Shown here piece after piece: positions 18,762 to 26,021 of a stretch of 64,000 nt of DNA (positions within the stretch are counted from its first letter, which is position 1; the number at the start of each line of letters is the position of its first letter). The stretch lies in assembly GCF_004216715.1 (NCBI RefSeq), contig NZ_SGXG01000001.1, forward strand, positions 868,001-932,000, in the 5' to 3' direction. The position numbers were made by a program, and so were the translations under genes. Source of the stretch: Cecembia calidifontis (GTDB taxonomy: Bacteria > Bacteroidota > Bacteroidia > Cytophagales > Cyclobacteriaceae). Below the pieces are notes generated by a model. It was not told the origin of the DNA. It was given only the letters and a program-made list of their open reading frames with translations, and made no database searches.

Positions 18762-19535
18762 ATGGAACTGACTAAAGAAGATGTAAAAATTTTGAATTCG
18801 AATATAGGCCTCAAGCACTTGCTTGCCCATAAAAAAATCAACCTGCAAAAAGCCTTGTCAGTGGCAAAGTATGAGTTGGCCTTGCGGGAAATTCAGGCGG
18901 AATTGGTACGGATGCAATTGTGGATAATTGCTAATCAAAAAAAAGTCATGGTCCTTTTCCACGGAGGCGATTCTTCTGAAAAGAGTGGGGTCATTCGTAA
19001 AATCCTCTCCCACAATAATCCCAGGCATTATAGAGTTGAAGTAAATCTGCCCCATCAACAAAGCAACTCCAATGGGGAGTGGTATTTTAAAAAATTTGTG
19101 GAAAAACTTCCCCAAGGTGGGGAAATGGTATTCTGGGACAGAAGCTGGTACAATAGGGCCATCATTGAACCTGTGCATGGATTGTGCACGCAAGAAGACT
19201 ATGATCTTTTTATGGGGCAGGTCAATGAATTCGAAAGAATGCTCTATGAATCAGGAATACAATTGATCAAATTTTACCTCAATTTCAGTAAGAAGGAACA
19301 GGCCAAAAGATTGGAAGAAGTCAAATCAAGTCCCCTGACCAAATGGAAAATGACCCCATTTGACGAGCAATCGAAAGAACTTTGGGCAGAATACAAGTCT
19401 TATAAAGAGCGGATGATTGCCCATACCCATACCGAAATTGCACCATGGATAGAAATTAATAAGGAGAAAAGGGAAGAGGAAATGATAGAAGCAGCAAGGC
19501 AACTCCTCAAACTTATTCCGTATGACAAAGGCTAA
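18762..19535 (+). CDS. PPK2-family protein with altered Walker A (second of a tandem pair)
   Basis: Paralogue of the preceding gene, 257 residues, 2 bases downstream, surely co-transcribed. The Walker B segment FWDRSWYNRAIIEP (about 124-137) and the family core are intact. The phosphate-binding loop, however, reads GGDSSEKSG (about 68-76) where the first copy has GRDAAGKGG: Arg to Gly, the two alanines to serines, and the central Gly before Lys to Glu. Asp and Lys are retained. Replacing the loop glycine with Glu should disturb polyphosphate or nucleotide binding, so the protein may have changed substrate, be regulatory, or be inactive. I saw no frameshift. Confidence 0.85.
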   Translation: MELTKEDVKILNSNIGLKHLLAHKKINLQKALSVAKYELALREIQAELVRMQLWIIANQKKVMVLFHGGDSSEKSGVIRKILSHNNPRHYRVEVNLPHQQSNSNGEWYFKKFVEKLPQGGEMVFWDRSWYNRAIIEPVHGLCTQEDYDLFMGQVNEFERMLYESGIQLIKFYLNFSKKEQAKRLEEVKSSPLTKWKMTPFDEQSKELWAEYKSYKERMIAHTHTEIAPWIEINKEKREEEMIEAARQLLKLIPYDKG

Positions 19536-19613
19536 TCAGGTGAAAACTCATTGACCCAATATCCAAGTTAAAATGGAAGCAGGAATAATTGGATTTTAGG
19601 ATTGCAATGATCT

Positions 19614-21083
19614 TCAGGTAGCAAAGAATTTCTGGGCAATTTTCAGAGGCCTTAGGGTAAAGCGCTTCTTGACCCGATGGGTTGAGGTCCTGTGGATAAC
19701 ATCTCTAAGGGTCTCCATCACCTCTATCGTATAATCGCCTTTGTTGATCATGACGCATTCTGCCATAGCAGCATGTCCGGCATCTGTGATTTCTGAGCGG
19801 GTCGCCATTCCGGACTTATGTAGATTTTCCAACACCTGAGTGGCCCAAACCACCGGTACATGTGCCGCTTCACATATCCACAAAATCTCTTCCTGAATTT
19901 CTCCCAAGCGCTCAAATCCAATCTCTACTGCCAAATCTCCCCTGGCAATCATCAGGCCAAATACCTGTTCTTTCATTCCCTCGAGCAAAAGGGAAGGAAG
20001 GTTTTCCACAGCCTCCAAAGTCTCTATTTTTATGATCAAATGTGGATAACTTTCAGAAAGCTCCCGAAGCGCCTGACGCAGTTCTACAATATCCTCAGCA
20101 GTCTTTACAAAGGAATATCCGACCAAATCAGCATTTTCAAAAATAAATGGAAGACATGCCTTATCAAAATCCGTCAATGCCGGAACTTGTAGAAAAGAAT
20201 CCGGGAAATTGATACCTTTACCTTCCTTCAGCAGCTTCTTTTTGGAAGAAATTCTCACAATTCTAAGTCCAATTCTTTCTTTTTTAACTTTTTCCACAAT
20301 ACAACGGATCGCCCCATCATCGATGAAAATACGGTCTCCCTTCCTCAATTGGTGGATAATTCCGGACTCATTCGGACTTATTACAATTTGTGACTTATCT
20401 GCTTCTGATTCATCTTCCACCAACCAGATTAGCTGACCTTCCTTGATTTTTACTTTCCCTTTATCCCTGCCTTTACCTAGAATTTGGGTCCTGATTTTAG
20501 GGCCTGCCAAATCCATATAAATCTTGCAGGGAATCCCAGTCTGTTCCATGGCTTTTTTTACCTGATTGATCATTCTCGACCAGGTATCTTCATCATCGTG
20601 GGCACAGTTGATCCGGGCTATGTTCATCCCATTCTGCAGAAGACTTTTGACTTTGGCATAGTCATCGGCAAATTCCGCATCAAAGGTGACCATCAAATAA
20701 GGCATATTGGCTTCGGACTTCTGACCAAAAAGCTGCCGACTCTTTTCTCCCATTTTGAGTTTGCTAAAGGCAAAAGTGCATTGGTCCAGGTCCCGCTCCT
20801 TGTAAACATAGCCCAGCCTCTCCCTTATCGCCTGAACCTGCCTCAGGATATGTCCTTCCGAACTCGCTAATGATGAAAGCCCATAGATATGCAAAAGGTC
20901 CTGAAGTTCCCTGATGTCAAGATTACGAAGGGTTAAATAAGACAAAAGGTTTTTGGCAGAAACAACCTGACCCTCATGCAAAGAATTCAAAAGGCTTTGT
21001 TTGGAGGCAACGGTTTCATTCATGCTACTTTCCAAGTGCATGATCTGGGTTTTGATGAATTCTAAATCAGAAAGGGAGTCCAT
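19614..21083 (-). CDS. Pyruvate-kinase-like protein with N-terminal extension and no C-terminal domain
   Basis: Pyruvate kinase family barrel (PF00224), 489 residues from the ATG at 21083. The first ~125 residues are a helical extension without family resemblance. The barrel then starts at MVTFDAEFADDYAKV, and the end lacks the usual C-terminal allosteric alpha/beta domain. Active-site motifs are recognisable but altered: ARINCAHDD for the usual RxNFSHG, DLAGPKIRT for DTKGPEIRT, with IKIET, MIARGDLAVEIG and WATQVLENL near normal. So the metal and phosphate ligands are mostly kept, with a Ser-to-Ala change near the phosphate site. Probably a diverged pyruvate kinase; catalysis of PEP + ADP is inference. 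It converges with the PPK2 pair. Confidence 0.8.
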   Translation of the reverse strand: MDSLSDLEFIKTQIMHLESSMNETVASKQSLLNSLHEGQVVSAKNLLSYLTLRNLDIRELQDLLHIYGLSSLASSEGHILRQVQAIRERLGYVYKERDLDQCTFAFSKLKMGEKSRQLFGQKSEANMPYLMVTFDAEFADDYAKVKSLLQNGMNIARINCAHDDEDTWSRMINQVKKAMEQTGIPCKIYMDLAGPKIRTQILGKGRDKGKVKIKEGQLIWLVEDESEADKSQIVISPNESGIIHQLRKGDRIFIDDGAIRCIVEKVKKERIGLRIVRISSKKKLLKEGKGINFPDSFLQVPALTDFDKACLPFIFENADLVGYSFVKTAEDIVELRQALRELSESYPHLIIKIETLEAVENLPSLLLEGMKEQVFGLMIARGDLAVEIGFERLGEIQEEILWICEAAHVPVVWATQVLENLHKSGMATRSEITDAGHAAMAECVMINKGDYTIEVMETLRDVIHRTSTHRVKKRFTLRPLKIAQKFFAT

Positions 21084-21205
21084 GGTACATAAAAAGCATG
21101 TACTAAGGTACCGATAATTCACTTGCCCCTGAAAAATATCATGTTAACTTTTTAGAAAATTAAAAAACAGTCAGAAACCTAAAATCAAGTTCAGGTGGTT
21201 CTGAA

Positions 21206-22144
21206 TCAATATAACTTTTGCAGCTGATTGGTAAAATATAGCAGGTCTTTGCTGATCAAAGATAGCTGAGATTCCAATTGATCTAACATTTCAGCCCTAG
21301 CCTTGAGTTGTTCTGGTGAGTAGGCTCCCCCATCAGACAGCACCACAGCAATTTCTTCCTCTTTCAAATTATATGTTTCCCACCTTTTAATCAGTTGTTC
21401 CTTCAAAGAAACTTTTTCATCACTGTGCTTTTTGCTATTGAAATAATACCAAGTGGAGGGAGGAAAATATTCAGGTCTTTCCTTTGAAAAGTAAACATCC
21501 CTCAAAATATTCTTTGGGTGATTAATGAGGATTTTTCTATCCAATTTCAATATAGAAAGTCCAAGAAAAACCTCTGTCAGCCCCCCTGCTATCCCTAAAT
21601 ACTCTGCCCAATCATTTTGGGGATTATCTGCCATCAAAATGATGCCTGCCCCAACACCTACAACAGCACCGGTAACTATAGCAGCCACAGTCAGATTTCT
21701 CTCTTTTCTCCTTAGCTCTTTTTCCATATAAGATGCAATCTGACCCGCTTTTTCTTCCTCACAATCAATAGCTGCCATTAACGATTGAAGTTCAAGGTTC
21801 ATTTTCAAAACTTTGGCCATCATTCTAGTCTTGAGTTCCAGCTTTTCAAATGACTCTAATTGATTATCGAGAAATTTTTCTAGGTCATTAACCAAATTGA
21901 CAGCAATAGCCATTTCAATCACTTTGCTATCAAAATTATTCCTAAGATTCGGTCCGATCCTTAGGGAATCGGACAAAAAGCTACCATCATTGCCCTCAAA
22001 ATATAGACCCTGAAGACATTCTGCTTGAAAGGGTGTAGGACTTGTTATAACCTTATTGCCGCTACAAGAGCAGAATAGAAGGATGGAAAGGAATAAAATT
22101 GGTCCAAAAGTTATGAAAAAAGAAAAACAGCTACCTCGTTTCAT
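21206..22144 (-). CDS. Lipoprotein of unknown function
   Basis: Not recognised. From the ATG at 22144 it encodes 312 residues starting with a basic stretch and hydrophobic segment ending LLFCSCSGNK, a lipoprotein signal with a Cys-rich cleavage region. Residues about 50-145 are predicted helical and charged, then an Ala/Gly/Val-rich hydrophobic hairpin (LTVAAIVTGAVVGVGAGIIL, then GLTEVFLGLSIL, about 152-195), and a charged C-terminal half ending in a coiled-coil-like stretch (QLKARAEMLDQLESQL). A start 39 bases upstream is possible but would bury the signal peptide. It follows the Omp85-type barrel gene by 58 bases on the same strand, so an envelope role is plausible. Confidence 0.7.
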   Translation of the reverse strand: MKRGSCFSFFITFGPILFLSILLFCSCSGNKVITSPTPFQAECLQGLYFEGNDGSFLSDSLRIGPNLRNNFDSKVIEMAIAVNLVNDLEKFLDNQLESFEKLELKTRMMAKVLKMNLELQSLMAAIDCEEEKAGQIASYMEKELRRKERNLTVAAIVTGAVVGVGAGIILMADNPQNDWAEYLGIAGGLTEVFLGLSILKLDRKILINHPKNILRDVYFSKERPEYFPPSTWYYFNSKKHSDEKVSLKEQLIKRWETYNLKEEEIAVVLSDGGAYSPEQLKARAEMLDQLESQLSLISKDLLYFTNQLQKLY

Positions 22145-22202
22145 CATGGATACAAAGTAGCTGTTTTTTAGTAATCCGTTCAACCCGTTGACAGTAATTC
22201 AT

Positions 22203-23705
22203 TTAAAAAATGTGCCCAAAACCGAAGAAAAATTGCCCACCTTCCCTACTTTGGGCATAATCCAACCTCAAGATGGTAGACTGATTCCAGGCAATCCTTC
22301 CGCCTATACCAGGAGCTCCTCTAAAATTGTTCAATTGCACATCACTTAAGCCTTCCCAGACTGTTCCAAAATCATAAAAAGGCGTCAAACCCAAGGCAAA
22401 ATGCTGGTTGAAGGCATTGAAGTCATGAAGTCTTGCCCTCATTTCCAAATTGACCAATCCGACAGTGGGCGCTAAGAACCTGGCTTCCCTAAATCCCCTA
22501 ACTGATCTTCCTCCTCCCAATACTAAAATCCCTCCGGCCTCTGCCTGAGAGGAAAGGTCCCACATCTCAATAAAATTTATCCTTGGCCCGAAAATATGCC
22601 CAAAGGCAGCAAGTCCTGCAAAAGTCAGTCTGTTACGTTCATTTTTCCATCGATGGAAAGTGTGGATAAACTGGCCCTGAAGCATAAACTTGTTGAAGTT
22701 GAACTGTGACCCCAGCCAAGGAGCGGAGTATTCATGGGAATATTGAAGAAAAACCCCTTTGGAAGGATCCGGTTCCAAATCCCTGGTATCATAAATGATT
22801 GCACCGGCCAGCATGCTGGTAAATTGAAACCTGTCCTCAAATCCGGCAAGATTGAACCTGTCCCAGGTACCGTCATTTTTCTGCCTGTTGACCAAGGTCT
22901 CTCTTTGGATGGCTTCAACCTCTGTTCCGTTGGGAAGGAAGGCAGTCTCAGCAATCCTTCCGGTATAGTCCTCAAAAGCTGTGAACAACATCTCATATCC
23001 AAACATCAACCTTAACTTCCCTCCCATTTCTACACGTTCTCCCAATAAATTGAAGAGCTTCTCCCGCTGGATAAACTGGTTGAAATGGGTATCGGTCTGT
23101 AGCCTTCCACCATTTCCGGGAACAGCAATTTTCAGGTTATCTTCGTAGGCATTGACCCTGTTGAATACCCGGACAGGACCATCACTTCCTTCGGATTTGT
23201 CCGAAAAAGTCAGCCGATCTAAAAACTGACGTCCAATCCCCCAATATTGGGCATTGGGATCTTCCCAAAACACGGCATCAGCCCTGAATCTCCATTTAGA
23301 ATTTAGGAAATAAGGAACATCAAGATTTAAGGCAGCTTTTACACGACCATTCTCAAAAATAAAAAATTCTGTATTTAAACTATAGCGATAAGGAGTGTAG
23401 TAAAAAAAAGGGTCATTTTCCGTCTTATTCTGAAAGAAGAATAAATTTCCACCTACACCAAATCCCCTGATCGGGTCAAATTCAAACCTAGGCAATCCTG
23501 TGACAAAAAAGCCCTGTTTCTTGTTGAGAATATCTTCTTTAGAAAGTCTTTTCTCGGATGAGATTTCAAAGGGTAGAGAAATTGTGTCCAAAATGCTCAA
23601 CCGATGAACATTTTTATGCTCAAAAATTTCCCTATTTGTTAATTTTTGCTGGGCAAATGCAGTTCCGCTTAACAGCAAAACCCAGATTAGAATTAGCTTT
23701 TTCAT
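22203..23705 (-). CDS. Omp85/BamA-TamA-like outer-membrane barrel protein
   Basis: 500 residues with signal peptide MKKLILIWVLLLSGTAFAQQ. The C-terminal part is a beta barrel with surface-antigen (PF01103) features: GGGRSVRGFREARFL around 395-410, which resembles the VRGY/F loop of Omp85 proteins, repeated aromatic-ended strands, and a terminal FGHIF. No clear POTRA domains are visible in the roughly 80 residues after the signal peptide, so it is a short member rather than BamA itself. It lies 24 bases downstream of mgtE on the same strand. Specific function unknown. Confidence 0.8.
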   Translation of the reverse strand: MKKLILIWVLLLSGTAFAQQKLTNREIFEHKNVHRLSILDTISLPFEISSEKRLSKEDILNKKQGFFVTGLPRFEFDPIRGFGVGGNLFFFQNKTENDPFFYYTPYRYSLNTEFFIFENGRVKAALNLDVPYFLNSKWRFRADAVFWEDPNAQYWGIGRQFLDRLTFSDKSEGSDGPVRVFNRVNAYEDNLKIAVPGNGGRLQTDTHFNQFIQREKLFNLLGERVEMGGKLRLMFGYEMLFTAFEDYTGRIAETAFLPNGTEVEAIQRETLVNRQKNDGTWDRFNLAGFEDRFQFTSMLAGAIIYDTRDLEPDPSKGVFLQYSHEYSAPWLGSQFNFNKFMLQGQFIHTFHRWKNERNRLTFAGLAAFGHIFGPRINFIEMWDLSSQAEAGGILVLGGGRSVRGFREARFLAPTVGLVNLEMRARLHDFNAFNQHFALGLTPFYDFGTVWEGLSDVQLNNFRGAPGIGGRIAWNQSTILRLDYAQSREGGQFFFGFGHIF

Positions 23706-23729
23706 GAAATGGAAGTTTAATAAATTGGT

Positions 23730-25103
23730 TTATAGTTCTAATAATGATACTGTTACTGTGAAATAGATCAACAGACCGGTTATATCTACTACTGTTGTGA
23801 TTGCAGGTGAAGCAGCTACCGCAGGATCACCCCCAAACCTTTTGACCAACAAAGGCAAACCTGCTCCAATACAAGTAGCTGTAATTACCTGCAAGGATAG
23901 CGCTGTGCTGATGACAAGGGCAATTTGAATCAAGGTATATTGCTCGGGAATACTTGTTTCCCAACTAAGAAAGAGCACTTTTAGAAAAGCCAGAACTCCC
24001 AAACAAACAGCAAGAAGACTGGAAATTTTAAACTCCTTAAATACAATTGTGAACCATTGATTTGGGCTAATTTGTCCTAAAGCCAAAGCCCTTACAATCA
24101 CGGTGGCAGCCTGTGATCCTGAGTTACCCCCTGTATCAGCAACCATCGGCATATATAGAGCTAGGATGATTAAAGCCTCAAGTGTAGATTCAAATCGATG
24201 AATAATCATACCAGAGATAATACCAACAGCAGCCAATGAAATAATCCATACTACCCTTCTCCTGAAATGCTGCCAACTACTTGTTACCATGTAATCCTGC
24301 TCTGCATTTTCGGCCATGATTCCCATGAATTTTTCCATATCCTCTGTATGTTCTGCACGGATTACTTCAATTGCATCATCTTGAGTAACAATTCCAACAA
24401 GTTGTCCGGAATGATTCAAAACCGGAATAGCCAAAAGGTCATGGTCTTCTATTTTTTTTGCAACAATTTCCCTGTCTTCATTTACATACGTAGCAATAAA
24501 TTGGGAATGAAGAATATCTTGTATCAGCTTATTAGGAGCAGCCAAAATTAGATCCTTAAGTGAAATAAAGCCTACCATTTTCATCCTGTGGTCCACTACA
24601 TAGATATAATAGATCATTTTCTTTGAGGGGCTATCCCTTCTCACCTTAGCCAAGGCAGACTCTACTGTCATTGTAGCCAAAACTGTGGCAAAATCTGTAC
24701 TCATGATTCCGCCCGCAGTTTCAGGAGGATAGGCACTTAGTTTTAATACATCTTCTCTTGCCTCTTTACTCAGGTAAGGAAGTATTGCGGCCTGTTCTTC
24801 TTGACTCATATGCTGAAAAAGGTCACATCGGTCATCAGATGCCAAATTTTCAAAAAGAGGGGCAAAACGCTTTTTGCTTACTTTTTGAAAAAATGAAAGT
24901 TGCCTCCTGATATCAAAATGGGAAAAGATCTTAGATTGACTTTGAAGATCAAAGTAGTCCAAAGCCTCTAATATGGTGGCTTCTTCTAAGGGTTCTAAAG
25001 CTTCCGATACCTCTACCAAAGTCATTTTTTGAAGTAATGGGATCAATTCCCTGACTTTTTGTTTTTCTGCTGATAAAATCCAAGTTTCCAGGTCCTTTTT
25101 CAT
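23730..25103 (-). CDS. mgtE: MgtE magnesium transporter
   Basis: Mg2+ channel/transporter of 457 residues with the full MgtE layout: N-terminal superhelical domain (about 1-125, Leu/Glu-rich), two CBS domains (about 135-260, e.g. MVGFISLKDLILA and LVGIVTQDDAIEV), a plug helix, then five membrane helices (about 285-457). The signature GGDPAVAASPAITTVVDITG near the C-terminus forms the ion pore in the family. The gene starts 4 bases after the MgtC/SapB-like gene, so both share the leader described at 25825-25957. Cytosolic Mg2+ gating through the N and CBS domains is known for the family. Confidence 0.95.
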   Translation of the reverse strand: MKKDLETWILSAEKQKVRELIPLLQKMTLVEVSEALEPLEEATILEALDYFDLQSQSKIFSHFDIRRQLSFFQKVSKKRFAPLFENLASDDRCDLFQHMSQEEQAAILPYLSKEAREDVLKLSAYPPETAGGIMSTDFATVLATMTVESALAKVRRDSPSKKMIYYIYVVDHRMKMVGFISLKDLILAAPNKLIQDILHSQFIATYVNEDREIVAKKIEDHDLLAIPVLNHSGQLVGIVTQDDAIEVIRAEHTEDMEKFMGIMAENAEQDYMVTSSWQHFRRRVVWIISLAAVGIISGMIIHRFESTLEALIILALYMPMVADTGGNSGSQAATVIVRALALGQISPNQWFTIVFKEFKISSLLAVCLGVLAFLKVLFLSWETSIPEQYTLIQIALVISTALSLQVITATCIGAGLPLLVKRFGGDPAVAASPAITTVVDITGLLIYFTVTVSLLEL

Positions 25104-25107
25104 AGAT

Positions 25108-25824
25108 TTACTGTTCGTTTTGCTGCCCTTGGATTTCCCAACTTACTTCCAAGACGCCGTATTCTAATGTCAGTTTACCTGCCAGATTTTCCATGATACT
25201 ATCCCTGTTGCCATTGGAAACAACCTTAGCCTCTACATAAGAATGCTGTGGATTACCATTGTCCCTACTTTTGAGTGATTGGAGGCGCAAGCTGTTATCT
25301 GACTTGATAGTTTCCAAGAGCATTACCCTGAGGTGGTTTTCAACTTTGTCCAAGCATTTGATCTGAAAAAGGTAAAAGAATGTTCCGTTAGCGTCCTCTG
25401 CAGGAGTATTGGGAATCCTGCTAATCTTTCTTCCAAGTGGTCTAAGTCCAAGGTGGGCAAGCATAACTGCTCCAGCGGTAACTGCTGATTCGGCAAAAAG
25501 CCCAACTCCTGCCAAAGACCCTACTGCCGCAGAACACCATATAGTTGCAGCTGTATTCAGTCCCTGAACATTGAACCCGTCTTTCATAATAACCCCGGCA
25601 CCCAAAAACCCAATACCGGTCACAATCTGTCCGGCTACCCTGGAAGGATCACCTGAATCTCCTGTTAAAGAAACGGACAGTAGGATGAATGCTGCTGCCC
25701 CCATTGACACCAAAGTATTGGTCCTAAGTCCCGCACTTTTCTGTCTCCATTGCCGCTCAAAGCCTATGGCTGCTCCAAGCAATAGGGCTAAATTTAACCT
25801 GATGATAAACTCAAACAATGACAT
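25108..25824 (-). CDS. MgtC/SapB-family membrane protein
   Basis: 238 residues with the MgtC/SapB hydrophobic core (PF02308): FIIRLNLALLLGAAIGFERQW, GLRTNTLVSMGAAAFILLS, RVAGQIVTGIGFLGAGVIMKD, and GLNTAATIWCSAAVGSLAGVG. The C-terminal ~90 residues are a soluble ACT-like domain, as in mycobacterial and enterobacterial MgtC. MgtC proteins are linked to growth at low Mg2+ and to control of F-type ATPase; they are not proven transporters. The start is unusually well fixed by the strong ribosome binding site at 25830-25835. First gene of a transcription unit with mgtE, preceded by a structured leader. Confidence 0.9.
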   Translation of the reverse strand: MSLFEFIIRLNLALLLGAAIGFERQWRQKSAGLRTNTLVSMGAAAFILLSVSLTGDSGDPSRVAGQIVTGIGFLGAGVIMKDGFNVQGLNTAATIWCSAAVGSLAGVGLFAESAVTAGAVMLAHLGLRPLGRKISRIPNTPAEDANGTFFYLFQIKCLDKVENHLRVMLLETIKSDNSLRLQSLKSRDNGNPQHSYVEAKVVSNGNRDSIMENLAGKLTLEYGVLEVSWEIQGQQNEQ

Positions 25825-25829
25825 ATTGA

Positions 25830-25835
25830 CCTCCT
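25830..25835 (-). promoter_or_regulatory. Strong Shine-Dalgarno sequence of the mgtC-like gene
   Basis: Minus strand AGAAAGGAGG ends 5 bases before the ATG at 25824. Near-perfect complementarity to the 16S anti-SD is uncommon in Bacteroidota and absent from most starts in this window, so translation initiation here is probably under separate control. Confidence 0.75.
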
Positions 25836-25850
25836 TTCTGGATTAGGAAA

Positions 25851-25890
25851 TTGATTTTTACCTAAGCCTAAAAGGCAGGTAAAAAATCAA
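25851..25890 (-). promoter_or_regulatory. Leader hairpin upstream of mgtC-mgtE
   Basis: Long imperfect inverted repeat: arms TTGATTTTTTACCT and AGGTAAAAATCAA (one bulged base) enclosing an inner GCCT-TTT-AGGC stem. It lies about 27 bases upstream of the mgtC-like ATG and directly after (overlapping the stop of) the short ORF at 25887-25925. There is no U tract after it, so it is not a standard terminator. The loop-side CCTTTT can also pair with GAAAGG of the downstream SD, giving a possible alternative fold (inference). Confidence 0.6.
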
Positions 25891-25925
25891 CAATTACACA
25901 TTAATGATGGGGGAATGGGTTCCAT
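25887..25925 (-). CDS. Putative proline-containing leader peptide MEPIPPSLMCNC
   Basis: A 12-codon ORF on the minus strand (ATG at 25925, TGA at 25889-25887) encoding MEPIPPSLMCNC, with prolines at positions 3, 5 and 6 after an acidic residue. It starts about 24 bases downstream of a TATCTTTG -7 element, and its stop overlaps the leader hairpin of the mgtC-mgtE unit. No clear ribosome binding site is visible. Acidic/proline-rich leader peptides are known to sense Mg2+ for mgtA and mgtCB in enterobacteria. Any relation here is by analogy only, and the ORF could be fortuitous. Confidence 0.35.
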   Translation of the reverse strand: MEPIPPSLMCNC

Positions 25926-25949
25926 TAACTTGTCTATTGAAATCTTTTA

Positions 25950-25957
25950 CAAAGATA
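25950..25957 (-). promoter_or_regulatory. -7 element for the mgtC-mgtE leader
   Basis: Minus strand TATCTTTG, an exact TAnnTTTG. The -33 position (ACTG, 18 bases upstream) matches the TTTG consensus only in its TG. Predicted transcription start near 25943 gives a 5' UTR of about 120 bases holding the short ORF and hairpin. Confidence 0.6.
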
Positions 25958-26021
25958 CGGACATTGGGCTGCTGACAGTTTTAGAAGACTCTTAGAAAAA
26001 AATTAGAAAACAATTAGAAAG

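Noticed and set aside
22129..22172. Small hairpin (CAGCTAC / GTAGCTG with T-run) around the start of the lipoprotein gene
   Set aside because: Oriented as a plus-strand terminator where no plus-strand gene ends, and the stem is short.
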